In this document: piece by piece, positions 1-9,069 of the stretch
Numbering within the stretch: position 1 is the first letter of the stretch
How the letters are laid out: each line of letters opens with the position of its first letter
From: Plesiomonas sp051652165
GTDB taxonomy: Bacteria > Pseudomonadota > Gammaproteobacteria > Enterobacterales > CAMTGL01
Direction: 5' to 3'
Assembly (NCBI RefSeq): GCF_051652165.1
Contig: NZ_JBOFTR010000007.1
Span: 138,297-202,296, forward strand
Length of the DNA stretch: 64,000 bases
Made by a program: the position numbers and the translations under genes
Notes under the pieces: generated by a model
What the model was told of the DNA's origin: nothing
The model's database searches: none
Seen by the model: only the letters and a program-made list of their open reading frames with translations

Positions 1-813
1 AGCTTCGTTTGCCCCACCGTGAGCAGGCCCCCATAAAGAAGCGATACCCGCTGCGATACAAGCAAACGGATTTGCACCTGAAGAGCCAGCTGTTCTAACG
101 GTCGATGTTGAGGCATTTTGCTCGTGATCAGCATGTAAAATCAGGATTTTATCCATTGCACGGGCAAGTACCGGATTCACTTCATACTCTTCACACGGCG
201 TTGCAAACATCATATACAGAAAGTTAGCAGCATAAGAGAGATCATTGCGCGGATAAATAAAAGGCTGACCAATAGAGTATTTGTAGCACATTGCAGCCAG
301 CGTTGGCATTTTGGATAACAAGCGGAACGCAGCAATAGCCCGGTGTTCATCATTGTTAATATCTAATGAATCATGATAAAACGCTGCTAATGCGCCGCTT
401 ACCCCACACATCACAGCCATCGGATGTGCGTCGCGGCGAAACCCATGATAGAAACTGGATAATTGCTCATGCACCATAGTGTGGCGTTTTACAGTATGTA
501 AAAAGTTGTCATACTGGGTTTTGGTTGGTGTTTCACCGTATAACAAAATATAGCAAACTTCGAGATAGTCAGATTTATTCGCGAGTTGGTCAATCGGAAA
601 GCCTCGATGCAGCAATATCCCAACATCACCATCAATGTAAGTAATTTTCGACTCACATGCAGCAGTAGACATAAATCCGGGATCGAAAGTAAACAAGCCG
701 TGCGTCCCTAACGGGCGAACATCGACCACATCATTACCCAATGTACCTTTATAAATGGGCAAATCAATGGACTCATTGTCGCTCAATTGCAGAGTGACTT
801 TTTGTTCTGCCAT
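1..813 (-). CDS. gltA: Citrate synthase, N-terminal part (runs off the window)
   Basis: This is the first enzyme of the TCA cycle, condensing oxaloacetate with acetyl-CoA to citrate in the cytoplasm. The reverse strand from the ATG at 813 reads MAEQKVTLQLSDNES and stays open for 271 codons to the window edge. It covers roughly the first two thirds of the usual ~427-residue type II enzyme. The active-site motif HGGANEA lies at residues 265-271, so one catalytic His is present; the later catalytic Asp lies outside the window. A good ribosome-binding site (AAAGGAG) sits just upstream of the ATG. The gene is divergent from sdhC, as in E. coli. Confidence 0.97.
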   Translation of the reverse strand, partial: MAEQKVTLQLSDNESIDLPIYKGTLGNDVVDVRPLGTHGLFTFDPGFMSTAACESKITYIDGDVGILLHRGFPIDQLANKSDYLEVCYILLYGETPTKTQYDNFLHTVKRHTMVHEQLSSFYHGFRRDAHPMAVMCGVSGALAAFYHDSLDINNDEHRAIAAFRLLSKMPTLAAMCYKYSIGQPFIYPRNDLSYAANFLYMMFATPCEEYEVNPVLARAMDKILILHADHEQNASTSTVRTAGSSGANPFACIAAGIASLWGPAHGGANEA

Positions 814-1424
814 AACATTCTCCTTTGCTCTTATTTTTTGAATCCCGATGCAGAATCTAGCCTAAAAATAGAGTGACGTAGGGTGTATCGAATCATTTGG
901 TACTGCTGTGCCGCCGTTCACCCCAGCTAGTTTGAATTGCTTTTGCCAATGTTGCACAAGTTCACGAGTAGGAAAAGAGGTATCTGGTTGAACTTTGCAC
1001 ATTAGCAGCATTTTTAATGCGTATTTTGTAACCGACCGTGATGATACATGTCAATTTTGTTTGTTATATTTCATTTAATAATAAAACACGGTCTATGTCT
1101 CATAGTTTGTTTAAAATTTATTAACAACTCTTTCTTGAATTGTAATGCCATGTTGCGAAAAGTATACTATGCACAGGTCTTCAGGCTAATAAATATGTTA
1201 CTACGCTGTAAAACAAACTTGTTTATACGCAGGGTTACTGTACTGCACGTTGACATGTCGTTTAAGCGCGTCGTGTTGTTGTGTATGTTGTTATTATCAA
1301 TGTGGTTATATAACAGCATTATCGAGTTGCGGTACTGAACAATACTGAAATGAACAATGTGGCCAGTAACGTTGAGTGGCATGAAGGTTAATAAGGAAAA
1401 CAAACTGAGCTCACATGGAGCGGC
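814..1424. promoter_or_regulatory. gltA/sdhC divergent control region
   Basis: This 611-bp AT-rich stretch must hold the promoters for gltA (leftward) and the sdh-suc operon (rightward). A consensus -35 hexamer TTGACA lies at 1250-1255, but I see no convincing -10 at the right spacing. An AT-rich segment near 1110-1130 loosely resembles an ArcA site, which would fit the anaerobic repression known for sdh in E. coli; that is inference. A 96-codon open frame here (1048-1338) has no family signature and is probably noise. Confidence 0.6.
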
Positions 1425-1814
1425 ATGGGCAGAACCGTGAATAAGCAAAGACCTGTTAACCTTGATCTGAAAACGATCAGCTTCCCGATTACCGCTATCG
1501 CCTCTATTCTTCATCGAGTTAGCGGTGTTATTACCTTCATCTCTCTGGGAATACTTTTATGGTTACTCTCGCTTTCGCTCTCGTCTGAGCAAGGTTTTGA
1601 GAGTGCCCGCGCTATTGTTGACTCTTTTTTCGTCAAACTGATTTTATGGGGCATGCTAACTGCACTGGCTTACCATGTGGTCGGTGGTATTCGCCATTTA
1701 TTGGCTGATATGGGATATGGCGAAGAGAGTCTTAGAATAGCAAGCCGTACTGCAAAAATTGCTTTTATTATTACCGCTATTTTATCTCTATTAGCAGGAG
1801 TCTTGGTATGGTAA
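1425..1814 (+). CDS. sdhC: Succinate dehydrogenase cytochrome b556 subunit SdhC
   Basis: Membrane anchor of complex II that binds heme b and ubiquinone together with SdhD. It is 129 residues, the same as E. coli. The motif SILHRVSG (residues 27-34) carries the quinone-site Ser27 and Arg31, and His84 in LAYHVVGG is the heme ligand position. Three hydrophobic segments are visible. A GGAG precedes the ATG. The 3' end overlaps sdhD by 7 bp, typical of translational coupling. First gene of the sdhCDAB-sucABCD operon. Confidence 0.96.
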   Translation: MGRTVNKQRPVNLDLKTISFPITAIASILHRVSGVITFISLGILLWLLSLSLSSEQGFESARAIVDSFFVKLILWGMLTALAYHVVGGIRHLLADMGYGEESLRIASRTAKIAFIITAILSLLAGVLVW

Positions 1815-2155
1815 CGAATGCAACTGCGTTTGGCCGTAGTGGGATACATGACTGGCTGTTATTGCGTGCTACAGCAATTATCATGACCTTGTATATCCTG
1901 TACTTATTAGGTTTTATCATCTCTGCACCAGCCATAACTTACGGTATCTGGAAAAGTTTTTTTTCATTGGGTATCACGCAAGTTTTTACACTTTTAGCTG
2001 TAGTGTCGGTACTGGTACATGCATGGATTGGCCTATGGCAAGTGCTAACCGATTACATCAAACCTTTGGCGTTACGCTTAGCACTGCAATTTGCTGTGAT
2101 CATTGTTTTGTTGGTTTATGTCATTGCAACTGCTGTTATTGTGTGGGGTGTTTAA
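1808..2155 (+). CDS. sdhD: Succinate dehydrogenase membrane anchor SdhD
   Basis: Second hydrophobic subunit of complex II, 115 residues with three membrane segments. His71 (in LVHAWIGLWQ) is the heme b axial ligand position, and Asp82-Tyr83 match the quinone-site pair known in the E. coli enzyme. The start overlaps sdhC, and the stop codon directly abuts the GTG start of sdhA, so translation of the three genes is probably coupled. Confidence 0.95.
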   Translation: MVTNATAFGRSGIHDWLLLRATAIIMTLYILYLLGFIISAPAITYGIWKSFFSLGITQVFTLLAVVSVLVHAWIGLWQVLTDYIKPLALRLALQFAVIIVLLVYVIATAVIVWGV

Positions 2156-3922
2156 GTGAAGATTGCAACGAAACAATTTGACGCTGTCGTGATCGGTGCA
2201 GGTGGAGCTGGCATGCGTGCTGCACTGCAAATCTCACAATCAGGCCTAACCTGTGCGTTGATTTCTAAAGTTTTTCCAACGCGTTCACACACGGTTTCTG
2301 CACAAGGCGGAATTACAGTTGCACTGGGTAATGCCCATGAGGACAACTGGGAATGGCACATGTATGACACCGTTAAAGGGTCTGATTACATTGGTGACCA
2401 AGATGCTATTGAATACATGTGTAAAATGGGCCCAGAAGCTATTTTAGAGCTGGAAAATATGGGGCTACCATTTTCCCGTTTTGATAATGGGCGGGTTTAT
2501 CAGCGCCCATTTGGTGGTCAATCACGTAACTTTGGTGGTGAGCAAGCCGCTCGTACAGCGGCAGCCGCAGATCGTACTGGCCATGCTTTGTTGCACACGT
2601 TGTATCAGCAGAATATAAAAAATAAAACCACAATTTTCTCTGAATGGTATGCCCTTGATCTGGTTAAAAACCAAGATGGTGTGATTGTAGGGTGCACTGC
2701 AATTTGCCTTGAAACAGGTGAAATTGTCTACTTCAAAGCCAAGGCAACCGTACTTGCAACCGGTGGTGCTGGGCGGATTTTTTCCTCTACAACCAATGCA
2801 CATATCAATACCGGAGATGGCGTTGGCATGGCTGTGCGTGCAGGCGTTCCTCTTCAAGATATGGAAATGTGGCAATTCCACCCAACAGGTATTGCAGGTG
2901 CTGGAGTCTTAGTCACAGAAGGTTGCCGCGGAGAGGGCGGTTACCTGTTAAACAAAGATGGCGAACGCTTTATGGAGCGTTATGCACCGAATGCCAAAGA
3001 TCTGGCTGGGCGTGATGTAGTTGCCCGCTCAATGATGATTGAGATTCGCGAAGGCCGTGGCTGTGAAGGCCCGTGGGGGCCACATATTAAATTGAAGCTC
3101 GATCATCTGGGTAAAGAGGTGCTCGAGTCACGCTTACCAGGTATTTGTGAACTGTCACGCACCTTTGCGCATGTTGATCCGGTTAATGAGCCCGTACCGG
3201 TTATTCCAACCTGTCACTATATGATGGGGGGTATTCCAACACAGGTCAGTGGGCAAGCGTTAGGGCAACATGCTGATGGCACTGACTATGATATTCAAGG
3301 TTTGTTTGCTGTCGGTGAAATAGCCTGTGTATCGGTACATGGTGCTAACCGTTTAGGCGGAAACTCCTTGCTAGATCTTGTGGTTTTTGGCCGAGCTACC
3401 GGGTTACACCTTGGTGAAACGCTAGCGGCGGCTGCCGAAGCACGCGAAGCTAGCGAATCTGATATTGAAGCCTCCTTGAGCCGAGTTAATCGCTGGAATA
3501 ATACCCGCCAAGGCGAAGATCCTGTTCAGATTCGTAAAGACCTGCAAAGCTGTATGCAACGTAATTTCTCGGTATTCCGTGAGGGCGATGCGATGGCCGA
3601 GGGGCTAGCAGAGTTAAAAACCATCCGTGAACGTCTACAATCTGCGCGGCTAGATGATACATCGCCTGACTTTAATACCCAGCGAGTAGAGTGTTTAGAG
3701 CTAGATAACCTGATGGATACGGCTTATGCCACTGCAGTAGCGGCAAACTTCCGTACAGAAAGCCGGGGGGCACATAGCCGCTTTGATTTTCCTGACAGAG
3801 ATGACAGCCAGTGGCTATGCCATACCCTGTACAACCCTGTCACTGATACGATGAGTCGCCGTCAGGTCAACATGGAACCGCATTTACGTCCGGCATTTCC
3901 ACCAAAAGCGCGTACTTATTAA
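2156..3922 (+). CDS. sdhA: Succinate dehydrogenase flavoprotein subunit SdhA
   Basis: Catalytic subunit oxidising succinate to fumarate on the cytoplasmic face of complex II. It is 588 residues, the family length. The N-terminal FAD-binding glycine motif (GAGGAG, residues 14-19) is followed by His45 in SHTVSAQGG, where FAD is covalently attached. The substrate and catalytic motifs HPTGIAGAG, GRDVVARS and HGANRLGGNSLLD are intact. The chosen start is GTG, immediately after the sdhD stop; the N-terminus MKIATKQFDAVVIG aligns with E. coli from the first residue. Confidence 0.98.
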   Translation: MKIATKQFDAVVIGAGGAGMRAALQISQSGLTCALISKVFPTRSHTVSAQGGITVALGNAHEDNWEWHMYDTVKGSDYIGDQDAIEYMCKMGPEAILELENMGLPFSRFDNGRVYQRPFGGQSRNFGGEQAARTAAAADRTGHALLHTLYQQNIKNKTTIFSEWYALDLVKNQDGVIVGCTAICLETGEIVYFKAKATVLATGGAGRIFSSTTNAHINTGDGVGMAVRAGVPLQDMEMWQFHPTGIAGAGVLVTEGCRGEGGYLLNKDGERFMERYAPNAKDLAGRDVVARSMMIEIREGRGCEGPWGPHIKLKLDHLGKEVLESRLPGICELSRTFAHVDPVNEPVPVIPTCHYMMGGIPTQVSGQALGQHADGTDYDIQGLFAVGEIACVSVHGANRLGGNSLLDLVVFGRATGLHLGETLAAAAEAREASESDIEASLSRVNRWNNTRQGEDPVQIRKDLQSCMQRNFSVFREGDAMAEGLAELKTIRERLQSARLDDTSPDFNTQRVECLELDNLMDTAYATAVAANFRTESRGAHSRFDFPDRDDSQWLCHTLYNPVTDTMSRRQVNMEPHLRPAFPPKARTY

Positions 3923-3945
3923 GTCAGGGATAAGGAATTTACTGA

Positions 3946-4665
3946 ATGAACGTTCATTTTTCAGTGTATCGCTATAATCCAGAAACAGATAATGCGCCTT
4001 ATATGCAGGATCTGACCCTTGAGACAGAAGAGGGGCGCGATATGATGGTACTCGATGCGCTTATTAAGTTAAAAGAGAGCGATCCGACGCTGTCATTCCG
4101 TCGTTCTTGCCGTGAAGGTGTGTGTGGTTCTGATGGCCTCAACATGAATGGTAAAAACGGGTTGGCCTGTATTACACCACTGTCGGCATTAACGGGATCT
4201 TCGCAGGGTAAAGTAGTGATACGCCCTCTGCCAGGATTACCCGTAGTGCGTGATCTGATTGTTGATATGACTCAGTTCTATACACAGTATGAAAAAATCA
4301 AACCGTATCTGATTAATGATGGCAAGCAACCACCTGAGCGTGAATTTATTCAGATGCCTGAAGAGCGTGAACATCTTGACGGGCTGTATGAGTGTATTTT
4401 ATGCGCTTGCTGCTCTACATCCTGCCCATCATTTTGGTGGAATCCGGATAAATTTGTTGGCCCTGCAGGACTGTTAGCTGCATATCGTTTTCTGATTGAT
4501 AGCCGTGACACTGCTACATCGGAACGTTTATCTGAATTAGATGATGCTTTTAGTGTTTTCCGCTGCCATGGCATTATGAATTGCGTTAATGTTTGTCCTA
4601 AAGGGTTGAATCCGACAAAAGCTATCGGGCATATTAAATCGATGCTTTTGAGTCATGCGGTATGA
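3946..4665 (+). CDS. sdhB: Succinate dehydrogenase iron-sulfur subunit SdhB
   Basis: Electron-transfer subunit of complex II linking FAD to quinone, 239 residues. The N-terminal ferredoxin fold has the 2Fe-2S motif SCREGVCGSDG and a further Cys in GLACIT. The C-terminal part has the 4Fe-4S motif CILCACCSTSCP and the 3Fe-4S ligands in CHGIMNCVNVCPKG. It sits 23 bp after sdhA. A 243-bp gap separates it from sucA. Confidence 0.97.
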   Translation: MNVHFSVYRYNPETDNAPYMQDLTLETEEGRDMMVLDALIKLKESDPTLSFRRSCREGVCGSDGLNMNGKNGLACITPLSALTGSSQGKVVIRPLPGLPVVRDLIVDMTQFYTQYEKIKPYLINDGKQPPEREFIQMPEEREHLDGLYECILCACCSTSCPSFWWNPDKFVGPAGLLAAYRFLIDSRDTATSERLSELDDAFSVFRCHGIMNCVNVCPKGLNPTKAIGHIKSMLLSHAV

Positions 4666-4844
4666 TTGTTCACTTTTTGACAAATTTGTGGCTAAGTTCT
4701 GACATTTCATACCCTATTAACGGTATGTTAACGGAGTGTAGAGCAGATACAGTAGAACAGTGCGAAACACCAATATAAAACACCTTGTAATACGTGATTA
4801 AAGCAATAGTTACATTAAGTAACAGGTATAAACCATAATCAGAA

Positions 4845-4867
4845 TGTTCGGTTTTCCCACCCGAACA
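4845..4867 (+). other. Small hairpin ahead of sucA
   Basis: TGTTCGG and CCGAACA form a 7-bp stem with a 9-nt loop, ending 41 bp before the sucA start. No T-run follows, so it is not a standard terminator. It could be an mRNA processing or stability element between sdhB and sucA, where E. coli also has independent transcription signals. The role is unproven. Confidence 0.4.
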
Positions 4868-4908
4868 GAAGCCACGGCAAAACAACAAATAATATAAAAG
4901 GGATCAAG

Positions 4909-7719
4909 ATGGAAAACGGAGCTATTCAAGACTGGTTAGAATCATCACCTCTGGCCGGAGCTAATCAAACCTATGTTGAGCAGCTCTATGAGGACTACCT
5001 CACTGACCCTACAAGTGTAGATGATAATTGGCGTGCGGTATTTGATCGTTTACCCATGGTTAATATTACACCTGAACAGCCACATTCACGAGTAAGGGAT
5101 TACTTTCGCCGTTTAGCACAAGATCCTTCACGTTATAGTGGCTGTACAGTGACAGATCCTGAGGCTGATGCAAAACAAGTCCGTGTATTGCAATTGATCA
5201 ATGCATTCCGTTTTCGTGGACACCAGCAAGCAAATTTAGATCCACTCGGTTTGTGGAAACAAGATCCGGTTGCTGATCTTAACCCTGATTTCCACACGCT
5301 AAATACAGAGGATTTCTCGACAAGTTTTAATGTCGGTTCATTTGCTTGTGGGCAAGATACCTTAAAATTATCAGCACTTTATCAAGCATTAAAAGAGACT
5401 TATTGTGGTTCGATTGGTGCAGAATATATGCATATCACAAGTACTGAAGAGAAACGTTGGATTCAGCAACGTTTAGAGTCAGTACAAGGAAAACCTGAAT
5501 TTACACCATTAGAGCAACAGATGTTTTTGGCTGAGCTAACGGCTGCTGAAGGGCTAGAGCGTTATATTGGTGCTCGTTTTCCTGGAGCAAAACGTTTTTC
5601 TCTTGAAGGCGGCGATGCCATGATCCCGATGGTTAAAGAGCTAATTCGTGGTGCGGCAAAACACGGTACCCGTGAAATTGTTATGGGTATGGCACACCGT
5701 GGCCGTTTGAATATGCTGGTTAACGTTCTAGGTAAAAAACCAGCAGACTTGTTTGATGCATTTGCTGGTAAGCATGATGAAGGCTGGGGAACCGGTGATG
5801 TGAAATATCATCAAGGGTTCTCTTCTGATTTTGCAACTGAACAAGGTTCTGTTCATTTAGCATTGGCGTTCAACCCTTCACATCTTGAAATTGTTAACCC
5901 TGTCGTGGTGGGTTCAGTACGTGCTAGACAAGATCGTTTAGGGGATACAGAAGGCAGTACGGTATTACCCATTACTATTCATGGTGATTCAGCGATTGCA
6001 GGGCAAGGTGTAGTACAAGAGACATTTAATATGTCTCAGGCGCGGGGTTATAAAGTTGGCGGTACCATTCGTTTAGTGATTAATAATCAGGTTGGCTTTA
6101 CTACCTCTAACCCAAAAGATACACGTTCAACCCAGTATTGCACTGATATTGCAAAAATGGTGCAAGCACCTATTTTCCATGTCAATGCCGATGATCCTGA
6201 AGCAGTAGCTTTTGTCGCCCGTTTAGCACTTGATTACCGTTTTGAATTTAAACGTGATGTGGTGATTGATTTAGTCTGCTATCGCCGTCACGGGCATAAC
6301 GAAGCTGATGAGCCAAATGCAACTCAGCCTCTGATGTATCAAAAGATTAAAAAGCATCCTACACCACGTAAAATCTATGCTGATCGTTTGATTGAGAAAG
6401 GCATTATTTTGCAGGAAGATGCAACTGAAATGGTCAATGGCTATCGTGATGCGCTTGATAAGGGTGACTGCGTTGTTCCTGAATGGCGACCAATGCAGAT
6501 GCATTCTGTTGATTGGGCACCTTATTTAGGGCACGACTGGAATATTGAGTATCAGTCTACGGTTGATCTAACCCGTTTGCAGGAGCTCGGTCGCCGAGTT
6601 TGCCAATATCCTGAAAACCATGTGCTGCACCCGCGCGTTGAAAAAATTTATGCTGATCGCAAAGAGATGACCGAAGGCAATCGTCTGCTTGATTGGGGCT
6701 TTGCTGAAACACTGGCATATGCCACTTTGCTGGATGAATCCGTTGATGTGCGTTTATCTGGTCAAGATGCCGGTCGCGGAACATTTTTCCACCGCCATGC
6801 TGTCTTACACAATCAAAATGATGCCAGTGTGTATGTTCCGTTATCGAATATTCATCATGGTCAAGGGCAATTTGAAGTTTGGGATTCAGTACTCTCTGAG
6901 GCTGCAGTGCTGGCATTTGAGTACGGCTATGCGACTGCAGAACCAAGCTCTTTGGTTATTTGGGAAGCACAGTTTGGTGATTTTGCTAACGGTGCACAGG
7001 TGGTTATTGACCAATTTATCAGCTCAGGTGAGCAAAAGTGGGGTCGGATGTGTGGCGTCACCTTGTTATTGCCGCATGGCTATGAAGGTCAAGGCCCAGA
7101 GCACTCCTCTGCCCGTTTAGAACGTTATTTACAATTGTGCGCAGAACAAAATATGCAGGTTTGTGTGCCTTCAACTCCGGCACAGGTTTACCACATGCTG
7201 CGCCGTCAATCTGTACGCCCGATGCGTCGTCCGCTCGTGGTTATGTCACCGAAATCGTTATTGCGTCATCCGCTTGCTGTTTCAAGTTTAGAAGAGCTCG
7301 CTCATGGTGCATTCCTTCCGGCTATTGGTGAAATTGATGCACTTGATCCGAAAGGGGTCACGCGCGTTGTATTGTGTTCAGGCAAGGTGTATTACGACCT
7401 GTTAGAACAACGCCGTAAGAATGGGCAGACTGATGTTGCTATTATGCGGATAGAGCAGCTATACCCTTTCCCTTACGATACTGTGCGTGAACTATTACAA
7501 CCTTATGTGCATGTGACTGATTATGTGTGGTGTCAGGAAGAGCCGTTAAATCAAGGCGCTTGGTATTGTAGCCAACATAATTTCCGTCAGGTGATCCCTG
7601 CCGATGCGACATTGGCGTACGCAGGGCGTCCGGCATCCGCATCACCGGCTGTCGGGTATATGTCTTTGCACACGAAACAACAAAAAGATCTAGTAGAAGA
7701 TGCCTTGCGCACGGAATAA
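4909..7719 (+). CDS. sucA: 2-oxoglutarate dehydrogenase E1 component SucA
   Basis: Thiamine-diphosphate-dependent decarboxylase of the 2-oxoglutarate dehydrogenase complex, passing the succinyl group to SucB lipoate. It is 936 residues, near the E. coli length of 933. Typical stretches include LEGGDAMIPM, MGMAHRGRLN (substrate/ThDP region), HGDSAIAGQG, NNQVGFTTSNP and CYRRHGHNEADEP. The N-terminal segment (QDWLESSPLAGANQTYVEQLYEDY, interrupted here for brevity) is the usual SucB-binding region. A GGGATCAAG sequence precedes the ATG. sucB follows 25 bp downstream. Confidence 0.97.
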   Translation: MENGAIQDWLESSPLAGANQTYVEQLYEDYLTDPTSVDDNWRAVFDRLPMVNITPEQPHSRVRDYFRRLAQDPSRYSGCTVTDPEADAKQVRVLQLINAFRFRGHQQANLDPLGLWKQDPVADLNPDFHTLNTEDFSTSFNVGSFACGQDTLKLSALYQALKETYCGSIGAEYMHITSTEEKRWIQQRLESVQGKPEFTPLEQQMFLAELTAAEGLERYIGARFPGAKRFSLEGGDAMIPMVKELIRGAAKHGTREIVMGMAHRGRLNMLVNVLGKKPADLFDAFAGKHDEGWGTGDVKYHQGFSSDFATEQGSVHLALAFNPSHLEIVNPVVVGSVRARQDRLGDTEGSTVLPITIHGDSAIAGQGVVQETFNMSQARGYKVGGTIRLVINNQVGFTTSNPKDTRSTQYCTDIAKMVQAPIFHVNADDPEAVAFVARLALDYRFEFKRDVVIDLVCYRRHGHNEADEPNATQPLMYQKIKKHPTPRKIYADRLIEKGIILQEDATEMVNGYRDALDKGDCVVPEWRPMQMHSVDWAPYLGHDWNIEYQSTVDLTRLQELGRRVCQYPENHVLHPRVEKIYADRKEMTEGNRLLDWGFAETLAYATLLDESVDVRLSGQDAGRGTFFHRHAVLHNQNDASVYVPLSNIHHGQGQFEVWDSVLSEAAVLAFEYGYATAEPSSLVIWEAQFGDFANGAQVVIDQFISSGEQKWGRMCGVTLLLPHGYEGQGPEHSSARLERYLQLCAEQNMQVCVPSTPAQVYHMLRRQSVRPMRRPLVVMSPKSLLRHPLAVSSLEELAHGAFLPAIGEIDALDPKGVTRVVLCSGKVYYDLLEQRRKNGQTDVAIMRIEQLYPFPYDTVRELLQPYVHVTDYVWCQEEPLNQGAWYCSQHNFRQVIPADATLAYAGRPASASPAVGYMSLHTKQQKDLVEDALRTE

Positions 7720-7744
7720 GAACGTATAACGAAGGATGTTAGAT

Positions 7745-8980
7745 ATGAGCAGTATTGATATTTTAGTTCCCGATTTGCCTGAGTCTGTGGCAGATGCCAC
7801 GATTGCGACTTGGCGTAAAAAACCAGGTGATAATGTAGAACGTGATGAAGTTTTAGTTGAAATTGAAACTGATAAAGTGGTGCTAGAAGTTCCCGCAACA
7901 GAAAACGGTGTGCTTGATAGCGTGTTAGAAAATGAGGGCGCAACGGTGGTTGGTCGTCAATTGATTGGCCGCGTTCGTCCGATTGCTGTGGCTGGTGAGC
8001 CAACATTAGCAAAAGTATCTGAGCCAGAATCAACACCGGCACAACGCCATACCGCCGGGTTGGTTGAAGAGTTTTCTGATGCATTAAGCCCTGCTGTACG
8101 CCGTTTAGTTTCAGAGCACAATATTGATCCAGCACAGATCAAAGGTTCGGGCGTGGGTGGTCGTATCACCCGCGAAGATGTCGAGAAATTTGTACAAGAT
8201 ATGCGTAGCTTAAAAGCTACGCCAGCGGTAAGTGTGGTTAGCAATACTAAACCGGTATCTACTCCTGCACCTTTAGCGCATCGCAGTGAAAAACGCGTAC
8301 CGATGACACGTTTGCGTAAGCGTATTGCTGAGCGTTTGTTAGAGGCGAAAAATACAACGGCAATGTTAACAACCTTTAACGAAGTTAACATGAAACCTAT
8401 CATGGATTTGCGTAAGCAATACGGTGATGTGTTTGAAAAGCGTCACGGTGTCCGTTTGGGCTTCATGTCTTTCTATGTAAAAGCCGTGGTTGAAGCGTTA
8501 AAACGCTTCCCTGAAATTAATGCCTCTATTGATGGTGATGATGTTGTTTATCATAACTATTTTGATATTAGCATGGCCGTTTCTACACCACGTGGATTGG
8601 TGACACCGGTGCTGCGTGACGGTGATGTCCTTAGTCTGGCGGATATTGAAAAAAGCATTAAAGCACTGGCAGAGAAAGGGCGCGACGGTAAATTAACGGT
8701 TGAAGACCTTACCGGTGGTAATTTCACCATTACCAATGGTGGCGTGTTTGGCTCATTAATGTCGACTCCGATTATTAACCCACCACAAAGTGCAATTCTT
8801 GGTATGCATGCGATCAAAGACCGCCCAATGGCGGTAAATGGTCAGGTGCAGATTTTACCAATGATGTATCTGGCACTCTCTTATGATCACCGCTTAATTG
8901 ATGGCCGTGAATCGGTCAGCTTCTTGGTGACAGTAAAAGATCTGCTTGAAGACCCAACCCGACTTTTACTCGATATTTAA
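7745..8980 (+). CDS. sucB: Dihydrolipoamide succinyltransferase (E2) SucB
   Basis: Core acyltransferase of the 2-oxoglutarate dehydrogenase complex. I start it at the second in-frame ATG, with AAGGA 8 bp upstream and the family N-terminus MSSIDILVPDLPES, giving 411 residues. Domain order is lipoyl domain with Lys44 in ETDKVVLEV as the lipoylation site, a linker, the peripheral-subunit-binding domain (LSPAVRRLVSEHNID), a second linker, then the catalytic domain. His382 and Asp386 in SYDHRLIDG are the catalytic pair. An upstream ATG at 7736 would add three residues. Confidence 0.96.
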   Translation: MSSIDILVPDLPESVADATIATWRKKPGDNVERDEVLVEIETDKVVLEVPATENGVLDSVLENEGATVVGRQLIGRVRPIAVAGEPTLAKVSEPESTPAQRHTAGLVEEFSDALSPAVRRLVSEHNIDPAQIKGSGVGGRITREDVEKFVQDMRSLKATPAVSVVSNTKPVSTPAPLAHRSEKRVPMTRLRKRIAERLLEAKNTTAMLTTFNEVNMKPIMDLRKQYGDVFEKRHGVRLGFMSFYVKAVVEALKRFPEINASIDGDDVVYHNYFDISMAVSTPRGLVTPVLRDGDVLSLADIEKSIKALAEKGRDGKLTVEDLTGGNFTITNGGVFGSLMSTPIINPPQSAILGMHAIKDRPMAVNGQVQILPMMYLALSYDHRLIDGRESVSFLVTVKDLLEDPTRLLLDI

Positions 8981-8993
8981 TCAGAGTAAGAAG

Positions 8994-9018
8994 GCCCGGC
9001 AGTCGAAAAAGACCGGGC
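8994..9018 (+). other. sucB-sucC intergenic hairpin
   Basis: GCCCGG and CCGGGC form a 6-bp GC stem around a 13-nt A-rich loop, followed by only TATTT. This is too weak for a full terminator inside an operon. An attenuator or RNA stability hairpin adjusting sucCD levels is plausible but inferred. Confidence 0.45.
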
Positions 9019-9069
9019 TATTTCAAGCAATGACACCCAGGAATAGATCATTAACACGGATAGAACATC

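Noticed and set aside
1048..1338. 96-codon open frame in the gltA-sdhC gap
   Set aside because: No family pattern, odd composition (runs of Leu/Cys/Ile from AT-rich DNA), no good ribosome-binding site, and it lies in an expected promoter region.
4670..4888. 72-codon reverse frame between sdhB and sucA
   Set aside because: No conserved pattern and no ribosome-binding site; it coincides with the expected sucA upstream region.
7587..8135. 182-codon reverse frame across the sucA-sucB junction
   Set aside because: Overlaps two certain genes and has no recognisable motif.
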